Position numbers and translations under genes: made by a program
Source of the DNA: CAWCBH01 sp963793785
GTDB taxonomy: Bacteria; Actinomycetota; Thermoleophilia; Solirubrobacterales; 70-9
Assembly (NCBI GenBank): GCA_963793785.1
Contig: CAWCBH010000003.1
Location: forward strand, 310,001 to 374,000
Length of the DNA stretch: 64,000 nucleotides
Direction: 5' to 3'
Notes under the pieces: model-generated
What the model was told of the DNA's origin: nothing
Databases searched by the model: none
What the model saw: only the letters and a program-made list of their open reading frames with translations
Shown here: piece by piece, positions 48,743 through 55,743 of the stretch
Position numbering within the stretch: the first letter of the stretch is position 1
How the letters are laid out: each line of letters opens with the position of its first letter

Positions 48743-49437
48743 GCGGCCGGCGGACGCTCGGGCCGGCGCCCCGGCCGGGCAGCCGCTACTCGCTCTTCGT
48801 CGGCCTGGCCTTCCTGGCCCTGATCGCGGTCGCGTTCATCAACCTGATCACGACCAGCGAGACCGGCACCCTCGGCATCGACGAGGAGACCGCCGACCTG
48901 CCGCTGCCCGCCTTCGCCGTTCCGGTGGCCGGCAGCGATCTCAGCGGCGACGCGAACATCGCCCAGGACGATTGCGAGACTTCCGAGCTTCCCTGTCCAA
49001 ACGACGCCCAGCGCACGCCCGCCTGCCGGGTCGGCGGCACCGACGTGATCAGGGTTTGCGACTTCTTCGACCTGCCCCTGGTGATCTCGTTCTGGTTCAC
49101 TCGCGGCGGCGATTGCGAGGCCCAGCAGGACGTGGTCAGCGATCTTTACGGCCGTTACCGTGGACGCGTGAATTTCCTCTCGCTCAACGTCCGCGACGAT
49201 CGGGATGCGGTGCGGGACCTGGTCCGCGAGCGCGACTGGAGGATGCCCGTCGGCCATGATCGCGACGGCGCCGTCTCCAACCTCTACCGGGTCGGGGGCT
49301 GCCCGACCTTCGTCTTCGCCTACCCGGGAGGCATCCTCGAGCACGCCGGGATCGGCGAGCGCAGCGGCGCCGAGCTGGAGGCCGAAGTCCGCGCCTTGCT
49401 CCGCGCTTCGCGCGCCGCCGCCGCCACGAGCCGCTAG
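48715..49437 (+). CDS. Membrane-anchored thioredoxin-fold protein lacking CxxC
   Basis: A 240-residue protein with one N-terminal membrane helix (YSLFVGLAFLALIAVAFINL), an extracellular linker with four scattered Cys, and a thioredoxin/AhpC-TSA fold. The strand LPLVISFWFTRGGDCEAQQDVV occupies the active-site place, but the CxxC is GGDC, so only the second Cys remains; VGGCPTFVFAYPGG gives the cis-Pro loop. Such a protein could not act as a normal dithiol reductase and may be a thiol peroxidase-like or binding protein. GTG 48715 lies inside the MMPL gene, so the two are coupled. Confidence 0.72.
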   Translation: MEKDPPSGVSGRRTLGPAPRPGSRYSLFVGLAFLALIAVAFINLITTSETGTLGIDEETADLPLPAFAVPVAGSDLSGDANIAQDDCETSELPCPNDAQRTPACRVGGTDVIRVCDFFDLPLVISFWFTRGGDCEAQQDVVSDLYGRYRGRVNFLSLNVRDDRDAVRDLVRERDWRMPVGHDRDGAVSNLYRVGGCPTFVFAYPGGILEHAGIGERSGAELEAEVRALLRASRAAAATSR

Positions 49438-50079
49438 ATGGCGCACGAGGTGGTCCCAGAGCAGGGCTGGGTGGTGCCGCTGCTGCGCGACGAGTTCCCG
49501 GGCCTCGGCATCGCCTGGACCGAGGTCGAGGGCCCGTCCGGGCGCAGTCCGGAGTCGGTCCGCGACCGCCTTCGCGAGCTCTCGGACCGCTTCCACGGCG
49601 GGCATGCCGTGCACATGCGCGAGCGACCGATCCCCTGGGCATACCGGGTCTTCTTCCGCCAGATCGGCCTCGACCCCGACCACACCCGCACGCCGGTCGA
49701 GGAGATCGCCCTGCAGCGGATGAAGAGCGGCGGCTTCAAGAGCCGCAATCAGCTCGACGACGCGCTGACGATCGCCACGATCGAGACCGGGGTCGCGCTG
49801 CGTGCCTTCGACGCGGAGCGGGTCGAGGGGAGACTGGGTATTCGCGACTCGGGACCGGGCGAGTCGCTCGAAGGAAGACCCGGTGACTTGCCACATGGCA
49901 CGCTTGTGATCGCCGACGAGCGCCGGCCCCTCGGGCTCCTCTTCGGCGCCACCGCCGACGGGCGCGGCGTGCATCCCCGCACCAGCCGTATCACCGTGGC
50001 CGCGATCCAGGTCAAGGGCGTCCCGGCGATCGCGATCGAGGAGGCGCTCTGGATGGCCTCGGTGGTGATGGCGGTCTAG
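49438..50079 (+). CDS. B3/B4 tRNA-binding-like domain protein
   Basis: A 213-residue protein resembling the stand-alone B3/4 domain found in the phenylalanyl-tRNA synthetase beta chain. Typical pieces are PGLGIAWTEVEG, PWAYRVFFRQIGLDPDHTRTPVEEIALQRM and FKSRNQLDDALTIATIETGVAL, then GTLVIADERRPLGLLFG and the C-terminal ITVAAIQVKGVPAIAIEEAL. Free-standing members are proposed to edit or bind tRNA or amino acids, without firm evidence. ATG 49438 directly follows the previous stop, so it is part of the same transcript. The family call is moderate. Confidence 0.7.
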   Translation: MAHEVVPEQGWVVPLLRDEFPGLGIAWTEVEGPSGRSPESVRDRLRELSDRFHGGHAVHMRERPIPWAYRVFFRQIGLDPDHTRTPVEEIALQRMKSGGFKSRNQLDDALTIATIETGVALRAFDAERVEGRLGIRDSGPGESLEGRPGDLPHGTLVIADERRPLGLLFGATADGRGVHPRTSRITVAAIQVKGVPAIAIEEALWMASVVMAV

Positions 50080-50139
50080 AAGCGCAGCGGCGGACCGCCG
50101 GGGCGTCTAGAATAGGCACGGCCTCTGATGGGAGGGCCC

Positions 50140-50682
50140 ATGCAGGAGTTGCTCGAACGAACACCAGCCACCGGCGCGGCGGGCTCGCCAGTTGACCCGG
50201 CGCAGCTCAGGTCCCTGCTCGAGGGTGACGAGCGCCTCGCGAGGGTGGAGCTGCGGCGCCAGATCGGCCGCCTCGAGCGCGAGCTCGGCGAGCTGTTCAC
50301 GTCCGCGTTCCCACGCACAAAGATCGAATGGGGGGTCCGGCCCGCAGGCGGCCCGCGCCTGCTCGGGATCGGCGAGCTGGAGCAGGTTCGAGACGAGCTG
50401 GCTTCGCGGATCGCAGAGGTGCGGGGCATCCTCGGCGACTGCGCCTACGTGGAGACGAGAAATCGCGAGCTGCTCGAGCAGATGATCGCCGAGCCCGGCA
50501 AGTTCAAGTGGCTGCGGATCTCCAACGAGGACATCGGCGAGCAGGGGTGCCGCCACTGGCACTCGCGGCCGCGTTTCGGCCCCCTCGGCATGCTGATGAA
50601 TTGGTGGAGAGTCAAGCTCTCCTCCGGTTGCCCGATTATCGCCGGGGCGCCGCTCGGCGGCGTCCCGAAAAGAAGTGGCTAG
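50140..50682 (+). CDS. Hypothetical helical protein (about 180 aa)
   Basis: About 180 residues, no family recognised. After a short N-terminus there is a probable coiled coil (LLEGDERLARVELRRQIGRLERELGELFTSAF is split by a loop), then ERELG and IGELEQVRDELASRIAEVRGIL, and a C-terminal segment with Trp/His/Cys residues (KWLRISNEDIGEQGCRHWHS and MLMNWWRVKL). The Cys-His-Trp-His cluster could bind a metal. ATG 50140 has GGAGGG just upstream; ATG 50128 is the alternative. A TAGAAT -10 lies at 50108-50113. Eight bases overlap the next gene. Confidence 0.6.
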   Translation: MQELLERTPATGAAGSPVDPAQLRSLLEGDERLARVELRRQIGRLERELGELFTSAFPRTKIEWGVRPAGGPRLLGIGELEQVRDELASRIAEVRGILGDCAYVETRNRELLEQMIAEPGKFKWLRISNEDIGEQGCRHWHSRPRFGPLGMLMNWWRVKLSSGCPIIAGAPLGGVPKRSG

Positions 50683-51178
50683 GTCGAAGCGGCGCAAGCG
50701 CCGCCGCAGGCCCCCGGCCGAACACCAAGCCCCGAAGCCGCCGGAGCCCGCCGAGAGCCCCGCCCCAACCCGCCAGGCCGCCCGCCGGCGCGCTGCCGGG
50801 GACGAGCGACCGCCGGCGCCGTGGGGATCGTTCCCGCTCCAGGAGCTGACCGTGCTGGTGGCCTTGGTGATGCTGGTGATCGGCTTCGTCAGCTACAGCC
50901 CGGTGACGATCGCGGTCGGCGTCGTGCTCGGCTGCCTGGGAGGGCTCGAGCTATCGGTCCGCGAGCACTTCGGCGGTTATCGCTCCCACACCGTGTTGCT
51001 CGCCGGCACCGCCTTCGTGCTCACCGTCACGTCCCTCCTCTATGTCGGCGGGCTGGTGCCGCTGATCTGCCTCGGCGCCGGCGTCGCGGTCTTCGCCGCC
51101 GCCTTCTTCGCCCTCCGATCGGCGTTTCGGCGCGCCTCCGGCGGGCTCAGCTTCAGGGTCGGCAGCGCCGGCGGCTGA
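50675..51178 (+). CDS. Membrane protein with basic N-terminus
   Basis: A 167-residue protein. The first 55 residues are extremely basic and Pro/Ala-rich (ARSKRRKRRRRPPAEHQ), followed by four likely membrane helices: LTVLVALVMLVIGFVSYSP, VTIAVGVVLGCLGGLEL, TVLLAGTAFVLTVTSLLYVG and VPLICLGAGVAVFAAAFFAL. The cytoplasmic positive N-terminus could contact nucleic acid or acidic lipid. GTG 50675 overlaps the previous stop by eight bases, which indicates translational coupling. No function can be given. Confidence 0.65.
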   Translation: MARSKRRKRRRRPPAEHQAPKPPEPAESPAPTRQAARRRAAGDERPPAPWGSFPLQELTVLVALVMLVIGFVSYSPVTIAVGVVLGCLGGLELSVREHFGGYRSHTVLLAGTAFVLTVTSLLYVGGLVPLICLGAGVAVFAAAFFALRSAFRRASGGLSFRVGSAGG

Positions 51179-51215
51179 GCCTTCGCCGAGACCCAGCCGC
51201 GATGGGCGCGCGCTG

Positions 51216-51605
51216 TCAGGCGGCGAGGGGCTCTCCGTAGGAGCCGTGGGAGGCCTTCGCCTCCAGTTCCCTGTAGAGCAGCGACCGCTGCCGCGGCGTC
51301 AGCGCTCCGAGGCACTTGTTCTCGCCCAGCGCCAGCGAGCCGAGGAACTTGCGCGAGCGGGTGCGGCCCCAGCGGCGCTGGGAGGTGAGGAGCTCGGCCA
51401 GGGTCATGCTCTCGGTCTCCGGGGGAAGCTCTTTGACGATCGTGGCTGCGGAGACCTGGCCCTGCGCGACGGATCGCTTCAGCGCCGCCCTCGCGAGTCG
51501 GATCCGGTTTGCCTGCGCCAGAGCGCGCATGTGCTGGGGGGCTTCTGAGGGCGCCGGGTTGGCGCCGGAGATCGTCGCAGGGGACATCATCGAAGCAGCA
51601 TTCAC
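51216..51605 (-). CDS. Actinobacterial integration-host-factor (mIHF)-like protein
   Basis: A 129-residue DNA-binding protein of the mycobacterial IHF type. The typical long N-terminal helix (ANRIRLARAALKRSVAQGQV) is followed by MTLAELLTSQRRWGRTRSRKFLGSLAL, the helix-two-turn-helix that inserts into DNA, and the C-terminal LGALTPRQRSLLYRELEAK, which parallels the LGDRQRKALL segment of mIHF. The usual neighbours of mihF (gmk, rpoZ) are absent, so this may be a paralogue. GTG 51605 has GGGAGGAG eight bases upstream. The leader is about 130 bases long with a well-formed promoter at 51745-51774. Confidence 0.78.
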   Translation of the reverse strand: MNAASMMSPATISGANPAPSEAPQHMRALAQANRIRLARAALKRSVAQGQVSAATIVKELPPETESMTLAELLTSQRRWGRTRSRKFLGSLALGENKCLGALTPRQRSLLYRELEAKASHGSYGEPLAA

Positions 51606-51916
51606 TGGGACTCCTCCCTTTAGGGAATCGGTGGCTGATCTCTCCGCGCGCCCCGCCCCCGGGAGGCCTCCAGGCCCCGGGCTGGTAAGTGAGCTTCCTC
51701 TCTCATCCGCTCCCCCAAACCCCGGTTCGTTCGGCGCGGCCGGGAAGCTATGGGGTTCCGGCGCGAAGCGTCAACTCAGAATCGGTCATCTGGACGCACG
51801 CGTTCGCTAAGAGCATCTTTTTTAGGTGCCGAAAGGCTTTGTTCAGATCTGGACAAGCCGCAACGTACCCAGGCTGGGGGATGTTTCAGCCTCGTTACCG
51901 AGCTGTGGCGTTCCCG
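51606..51916. other. Non-coding gap of 311 bp: long mIHF leader and tail of the Spt-like gene
   Basis: No gene is visible. On the minus strand the section 51606-51738 is the leader of the mIHF-like gene. It holds a CCCT-AA-AGGG hairpin that overlaps the Shine-Dalgarno and a GGAGGCCTCC palindrome. The part from about 51780 to 51916 is relatively A/T-rich (a run of six T at 51821) and follows the end of the Spt-like gene. Confidence 0.5.
51745..51774 (-). promoter_or_regulatory. Promoter of the mIHF-like gene, TTGACG-18-TAGCTT
   Basis: On the minus strand TTGACG (51769-51774) and TAGCTT (51745-51750) are 18 bases apart, close to the housekeeping consensus. The start codon is about 130 bases downstream, in contrast to the leaderless genes elsewhere. 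Confidence 0.6.
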
Positions 51917-53176
51917 TTACGAAGTGCGCGGCAGGTCCGGAAAGTCGGCCAACACCGCTTCGATGATCGCCAGCGCCCGATCAAGGTGCTCGCGCTCGTG
52001 AGTCGCCATCAGGCTGGTCCGCAGCAGCGCCCGCCCCGGCGGGACCGCGGGGTGGATCGCAACGTTCGTGTAGACGCCGGCGTCGAACAGCGCCTTCCAG
52101 AGCAGCACCGCCTGCCAGTCCTCTCCGACGATCACCGGCACCACGGGGGTCGTCGCCTCGCCGCCGTCGGGCAGCCGCCCCGGCTCGACCACGACGACGC
52201 CGAGGTCGCGCAGGCCCCGGCGCAGGTAGCGGGCGTTGTCGAGCAGCCGCTCGAACAGCTGCGGCCCTTCGTCGCGGACGATCCGCAGCGCCCCCAGCGC
52301 CGCGCCGACCGCGGCGGGCACCGCCGAAGCGCTGAAGATGAAGGATCGCGAGGCGATCCGCAGGTACTCGACCACCTCCTCGGGACCGGCGATGAAGCCG
52401 CCGCAGGAGGCGAGGCTCTTGGAGAAGGTGCCCATCCGCAGGTCGACTTGGTCCTCGAGCCCGAACAGCTCGCAGGCTCCGGCGCCGCGGTCGCCCAGCA
52501 CCCCGACGCCGTGCGCCTCGTCGACCATCAGCCTGGCGCCGTAGCGCTGGCAGAGGTCGACGACCGGCGGCAGGTCGCAGAGGTCCCCTTCCATCGAGTA
52601 GACGCCGTCGACGACGACCAGGACTCCGCCGCCGTCGGTCGCCGCACGCTCGAGCATCTTCTCCAGCTTCTCGATCCGGTTGTGCCGGAACGGGCGCAGC
52701 TTGGCGCCCGAGAGCCGGCAGCCATCGAGGATCGAGGCGTGGTCGCCGGAGTCGCAGATCACCGTGTCGCCGGGCTCGAGGATCGTCCCGATGCAGCCGA
52801 GGTTGGATTGGTATCCGGTCGTGAAAACGATCGTGTCCTCGGTTCGGAGCCAATCGGCCAGCTCGCGTTCCAGCTCCACGTGCAGAGGGGTGGTGCCGTT
52901 GAGCAGCCGCGAGCCGGTCACCCCGGTCCCGTAGGCCTCGAGCGCGTCGCGGGCCGCCTGCTTGACGCGGGGGTCGGCGGTCAGCCCCAGGTAGTTGTTG
53001 GAGCCGAGCATGATCGTCTCGCGACCCTCCATCTCCACGACCGGGCCCGCCTCCGAGGTGAGGAGGCGAAAGTAGGGCAGCAGGTCGTGCTCGCGGGCCT
53101 GCTCGAGCTGCTCGCGGCGATCGTGCGTGCGCGCCTTCTCGAACACGTCGACCGCGGCCCGGGCGGAGTCGCTCAT
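51917..53176 (-). CDS. Alpha-oxoamine synthase, serine palmitoyltransferase-like (BioF/Kbl/Spt family)
   Basis: A 419-residue PLP enzyme that condenses an amino acid with an acyl-CoA and releases CO2. The PLP Lys is Lys253 in MGTFSKSLASCGGF; His146 in DHASILDG stacks on the ring; Asp219 and His222 lie in VDEAHGVGVLG. MLGSNNYLGLT, TGSRLLNGTTPLHVELE, GVYSMEGDLCDLPP and RSFIFSAS are, from memory, closer to bacterial serine palmitoyltransferases than to BioF or Kbl. AONS and KBL cannot be excluded without a tree. No biotin or threonine genes are adjacent. The divergent neighbour (53206) is a GNAT-like protein of a family reported beside bacterial spt, which favours a sphingolipid role. Confidence 0.72.
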   Translation of the reverse strand: MSDSARAAVDVFEKARTHDRREQLEQAREHDLLPYFRLLTSEAGPVVEMEGRETIMLGSNNYLGLTADPRVKQAARDALEAYGTGVTGSRLLNGTTPLHVELERELADWLRTEDTIVFTTGYQSNLGCIGTILEPGDTVICDSGDHASILDGCRLSGAKLRPFRHNRIEKLEKMLERAATDGGGVLVVVDGVYSMEGDLCDLPPVVDLCQRYGARLMVDEAHGVGVLGDRGAGACELFGLEDQVDLRMGTFSKSLASCGGFIAGPEEVVEYLRIASRSFIFSASAVPAAVGAALGALRIVRDEGPQLFERLLDNARYLRRGLRDLGVVVVEPGRLPDGGEATTPVVPVIVGEDWQAVLLWKALFDAGVYTNVAIHPAVPPGRALLRTSLMATHEREHLDRALAIIEAVLADFPDLPRTS

Positions 53177-53205
53177 TGCCCAGAGTGTAGGTTCAGCCTC
53201 GTTCG

Positions 53206-54345
53206 ATGAGCCTGCAGATCGTCCCGGTGAGGACCAGGCGTCAGCTGAAGCGCTTCGTCAAGGTCCCGTTTCGCCTTCATCGCGAGCACCCTGAATGGGT
53301 GCCGCCGCTGATCTTCGAGCGGATGCAGTTCCTCGACCGCTCGAAGAACCCCTACTTCGAGCACGCCGAGGCGGAGTACTTCATCGCCGAGCGCGACGGC
53401 GAGCCGGTGGGCCGGATCTCCGCGCAGGTCGATCGGCGCTGGGACGAGTTCCAGGGCGGCAGCGACGGGATGTTCGGCTTCTTCGAGACGACCGAGGACG
53501 CCGCGGTCGCCGGAGCCCTGCTCGACGCCGCCTGCGAGTGGCTGCGCGACAAGGGTCGCGATCGCGTCCTCGGCCCGATGGACTTCACCACCAACGACGA
53601 GCTCGGGCTGCTGATCGAGGGCCACGAGCGGCGCCCGATGATCCTGCAGCCCTGGCATCCGCCCTTCTACAAGCGGCTGGTCTCCGACCAGGGTTTCGGC
53701 AAGGCGATGGACCTTCTGATGTGGTGGCTGGCGATGGGCGAGCTGAAGGAGGGCGATCAATTTCACGGCTTCATCCACGAGGCGGCGGAGAAGTCGCGCT
53801 CAGAGCACGGGATCCGGCTGCGGAGCATGCGCAAGCGCGACATGGAGGACGAGATCAGGCGCTTCATGGAGGTCTACAACGAGGCCTGGGGCGAGAACTG
53901 GGGATTCGTGCCGATCACGGACGCCGAGTGCCGCTTTCAGGCCAAGAACCTGAAGCAGGTCCTCGATCCCGACTGGGCGATGATCGCCGAGAACCCCGAG
54001 GGCGAGGTGGTCGGCGCCGCCCTGACACTGCCCGACATCAATCAGGTCCTGGCCAAGCTCAATGGCCGGCTGCTGCCCTTCGGGTGGGCGAGGTTTCTGC
54101 TCGGCAAGCGCAAGATCGACCTGGTGCGGGTGTTCGCGCTCGGCGTCAAGCACGACTACCAGCACACCGGAGTCGCCGCGGCGCTCTACGTCCGTCACAT
54201 CGAGACGACGCGGCCCGACGGGGTGATGGGGGGCGAGACGGGCTGGATCCTCGAGGTGAACGAGGCGATGAACCGGGCGATGGAGGGAATGGGGGGCACG
54301 GTCGTGAAGCGCTACCGGATCTTCGAAAAGCCGCTCCTTGCGTAG
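53206..54345 (+). CDS. GNAT-like acyltransferase, possible bacterial ceramide synthase relative
   Basis: A 379-residue protein with a Gcn5-type fold. It starts IVPVRTRRQLKRFVKVPFRL, then WVPPLIFERMQFLDRSKNPYFEHAEAEYFIAERDGEPVGRIS, an N-acyltransferase opening shared with the family that includes E. coli YghO and, as I recall, Caulobacter bCerS. Later segments are GPMDFTTNDELGLLIEGHE and FALGVKHDYQHTGVAAALYVRH, the acetyl-CoA loop region. The predicted reaction would be N-acylation of a long-chain base, but no substrate residue can be read. It starts 30 bases from the divergent Spt-like gene; TAGGTT lies 12 bases before ATG 53206. A generic acyltransferase is the alternative. Confidence 0.68.
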   Translation: MSLQIVPVRTRRQLKRFVKVPFRLHREHPEWVPPLIFERMQFLDRSKNPYFEHAEAEYFIAERDGEPVGRISAQVDRRWDEFQGGSDGMFGFFETTEDAAVAGALLDAACEWLRDKGRDRVLGPMDFTTNDELGLLIEGHERRPMILQPWHPPFYKRLVSDQGFGKAMDLLMWWLAMGELKEGDQFHGFIHEAAEKSRSEHGIRLRSMRKRDMEDEIRRFMEVYNEAWGENWGFVPITDAECRFQAKNLKQVLDPDWAMIAENPEGEVVGAALTLPDINQVLAKLNGRLLPFGWARFLLGKRKIDLVRVFALGVKHDYQHTGVAAALYVRHIETTRPDGVMGGETGWILEVNEAMNRAMEGMGGTVVKRYRIFEKPLLA

Positions 54346-54384
54346 TTTCTGCATCACCCTCACAGACCCGGCCTGCGGCGCCGC

Positions 54385-54390
54385 TAGAGT
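54385..54390 (+). promoter_or_regulatory. -10 element TAGAGT, leaderless
   Basis: TAGAGT ends eight bases before GTG 54399, so the small membrane protein transcript probably starts at its first codon. Confidence 0.4.
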
Positions 54391-54398
54391 CGGTCGCC

Positions 54399-54722
54399 GT
54401 GAGCAGTGCCAAGCAGGCTGAGCTGGAGGGCGAGGTACTCGCCGAGGAGGACGCCGAACCGGGCTCAGAGTCGCGCGGCCAGGTGCTTCCGGCGCGCTAC
54501 GAGGCCGGCTCGCCGATCCTGCGAGGCGAGGTTCGCACCGCTGCCATCGCCGCCGCCGGTGGCGTTCTGGCCGGCGCCGCGACGGTCGCCGCGGTTCGTG
54601 CCGTCGGCGCCGTGGGCGGCCGCAAGCGGACCACGAAGAAAGTCTTGCGCCGCCAGGAGCGCCCGGTCAACGTCGTCGCCAGCCGTTCCTTCCTGGTCGA
54701 CGTTCACCTGCTGGGACGCTGA
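54399..54722 (+). CDS. Small single-pass membrane protein (107 aa)
   Basis: A 107-residue protein that starts at GTG 54399: acidic N-terminus (ELEGEVLAEEDAEPGSE), then a linker, an Ala/Gly-rich helix (TAAIAAAGGVLAGAATVAAVRAVGAVGG) and a basic tail ending VASRSFLVDVHLLGR. A helix of this kind could be membrane-inserted. The alternating acidic, hydrophobic and basic blocks look like a scaffold or membrane-tether protein, but no family is recognised. It lies between the GNAT-like gene and the AlkA-like gene with gaps of about 50 and 16 bases. Confidence 0.6.
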   Translation: MSSAKQAELEGEVLAEEDAEPGSESRGQVLPARYEAGSPILRGEVRTAAIAAAGGVLAGAATVAAVRAVGAVGGRKRTTKKVLRRQERPVNVVASRSFLVDVHLLGR

Positions 54723-54738
54723 GCGCGCCGGGGCGCCG

Positions 54739-55695
54739 ATGAGGCATCCCGCACCGCTGCAGGCCGAGGTGCGACCACCCTGGCCCTATCGGCTGCCGCG
54801 CTCCGGCGGCGGCGATCGCGTCATGCGGGTCAGGGCCGGGGTCGTCAGCCGCCTGTTGCACGTCGGCGGCGCCCCGGTCTGTGTCCGCGCCTGGCATCGG
54901 AGCCGGGACCTGGTCTGCCTGCGGGCCGACCCGCTGGATCCGGGGCGGGTCGCGGCTCCGGTGGTGCTCGGGAGGGTGGAGCCGCGCCTCGCCGAGCGAG
55001 AGGATCTCGAGCGGGCGATAGAGCGGATGCGCTTTGCGCTCGCCGTCGACGACGACCTCGGCGACTTCCAGCGCGCCTTTCGCGGCGATCGCCTGCTCGC
55101 CCCCTTGATCCGCCGCATGCCCTGGCTGCGGCCGCGGCGACGGCCGTGGCCGTGGGAAGCGCTCGCCTGGGCGGTCACCGAGCAGCTGATCGACTCGCCC
55201 CGTGCGGCGGCGATCCAGCGGCGCATCGTCTGGCGCTGGGGGCCGCGACTGGGCGAGGCTCGGGGAAGCCTTCGCGACGTCCCCTGCGCCGGCGTGATCG
55301 CCGGCCGGGCCCCCGCCGAGCTGGAGTCGATCGACCTTGCCGGGCGCCGCGCGGTTGCCCTGCGCCTCGTCGCCCGCCAGGTCGCAGCCGGGCGTTGCGA
55401 TCTCGACGACCCGAGCGGCGATGCGCGCCTGCTGGCGATTCCCAACATCGGGCCCTGGACCGTTCAATGCCTTGGCCTCGGCGGGCGCGGCGACCCCGAC
55501 TCCCTGCCGGCCGGGGACCTCGCATTCGTAAAGCTGGTCGGCCGCCTCGCGGGCCTCGGCCGGCGGGCGACAGTCGAGGAGGTCGAGAGCTTTTACGCGC
55601 CCTACGCGCCCTTCCGCGGTCTGGCCGGCGTGTTCACGCTGGCCGGGCTGCACCACATGGTCGCCCAGGGCCCGCCGCTGCGGATCGCCGCCTGA
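54739..55695 (+). CDS. DNA-3-methyladenine glycosylase II (AlkA-like)
   Basis: A 318-residue base-excision repair glycosylase of the HhH-GPD superfamily. An N-terminal AlkA-like beta domain (residues 1-110, with WHRSRDLVCLRADP) precedes the helical domain, where EALAWAVTEQLID and the hairpin LLAIPNIGPWTVQCLGLG mark the HhH motif. The catalytic Asp is in PAGDLAFVKLVG, with a Pro-Ala-Gly before it. It would remove alkylated purines. ATG 54739 follows the previous stop by 16 bases. No ada or alkB gene is adjacent. Confidence 0.82.
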   Translation: MRHPAPLQAEVRPPWPYRLPRSGGGDRVMRVRAGVVSRLLHVGGAPVCVRAWHRSRDLVCLRADPLDPGRVAAPVVLGRVEPRLAEREDLERAIERMRFALAVDDDLGDFQRAFRGDRLLAPLIRRMPWLRPRRRPWPWEALAWAVTEQLIDSPRAAAIQRRIVWRWGPRLGEARGSLRDVPCAGVIAGRAPAELESIDLAGRRAVALRLVARQVAAGRCDLDDPSGDARLLAIPNIGPWTVQCLGLGGRGDPDSLPAGDLAFVKLVGRLAGLGRRATVEEVESFYAPYAPFRGLAGVFTLAGLHHMVAQGPPLRIAA

Positions 55696-55743
55696 CGCCG
55701 TTCGGCGGTAATAGGAGTCGCTGCATCTGCCGATAGCGACAGG

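Noticed and set aside
53295..54722. A 475-codon plus-strand frame overlapping the GNAT-like gene
   Set aside because: Only its last 107 codons, from GTG 54399, look like a gene; the rest is an Arg/Gly-rich shadow of the GNAT-like gene.
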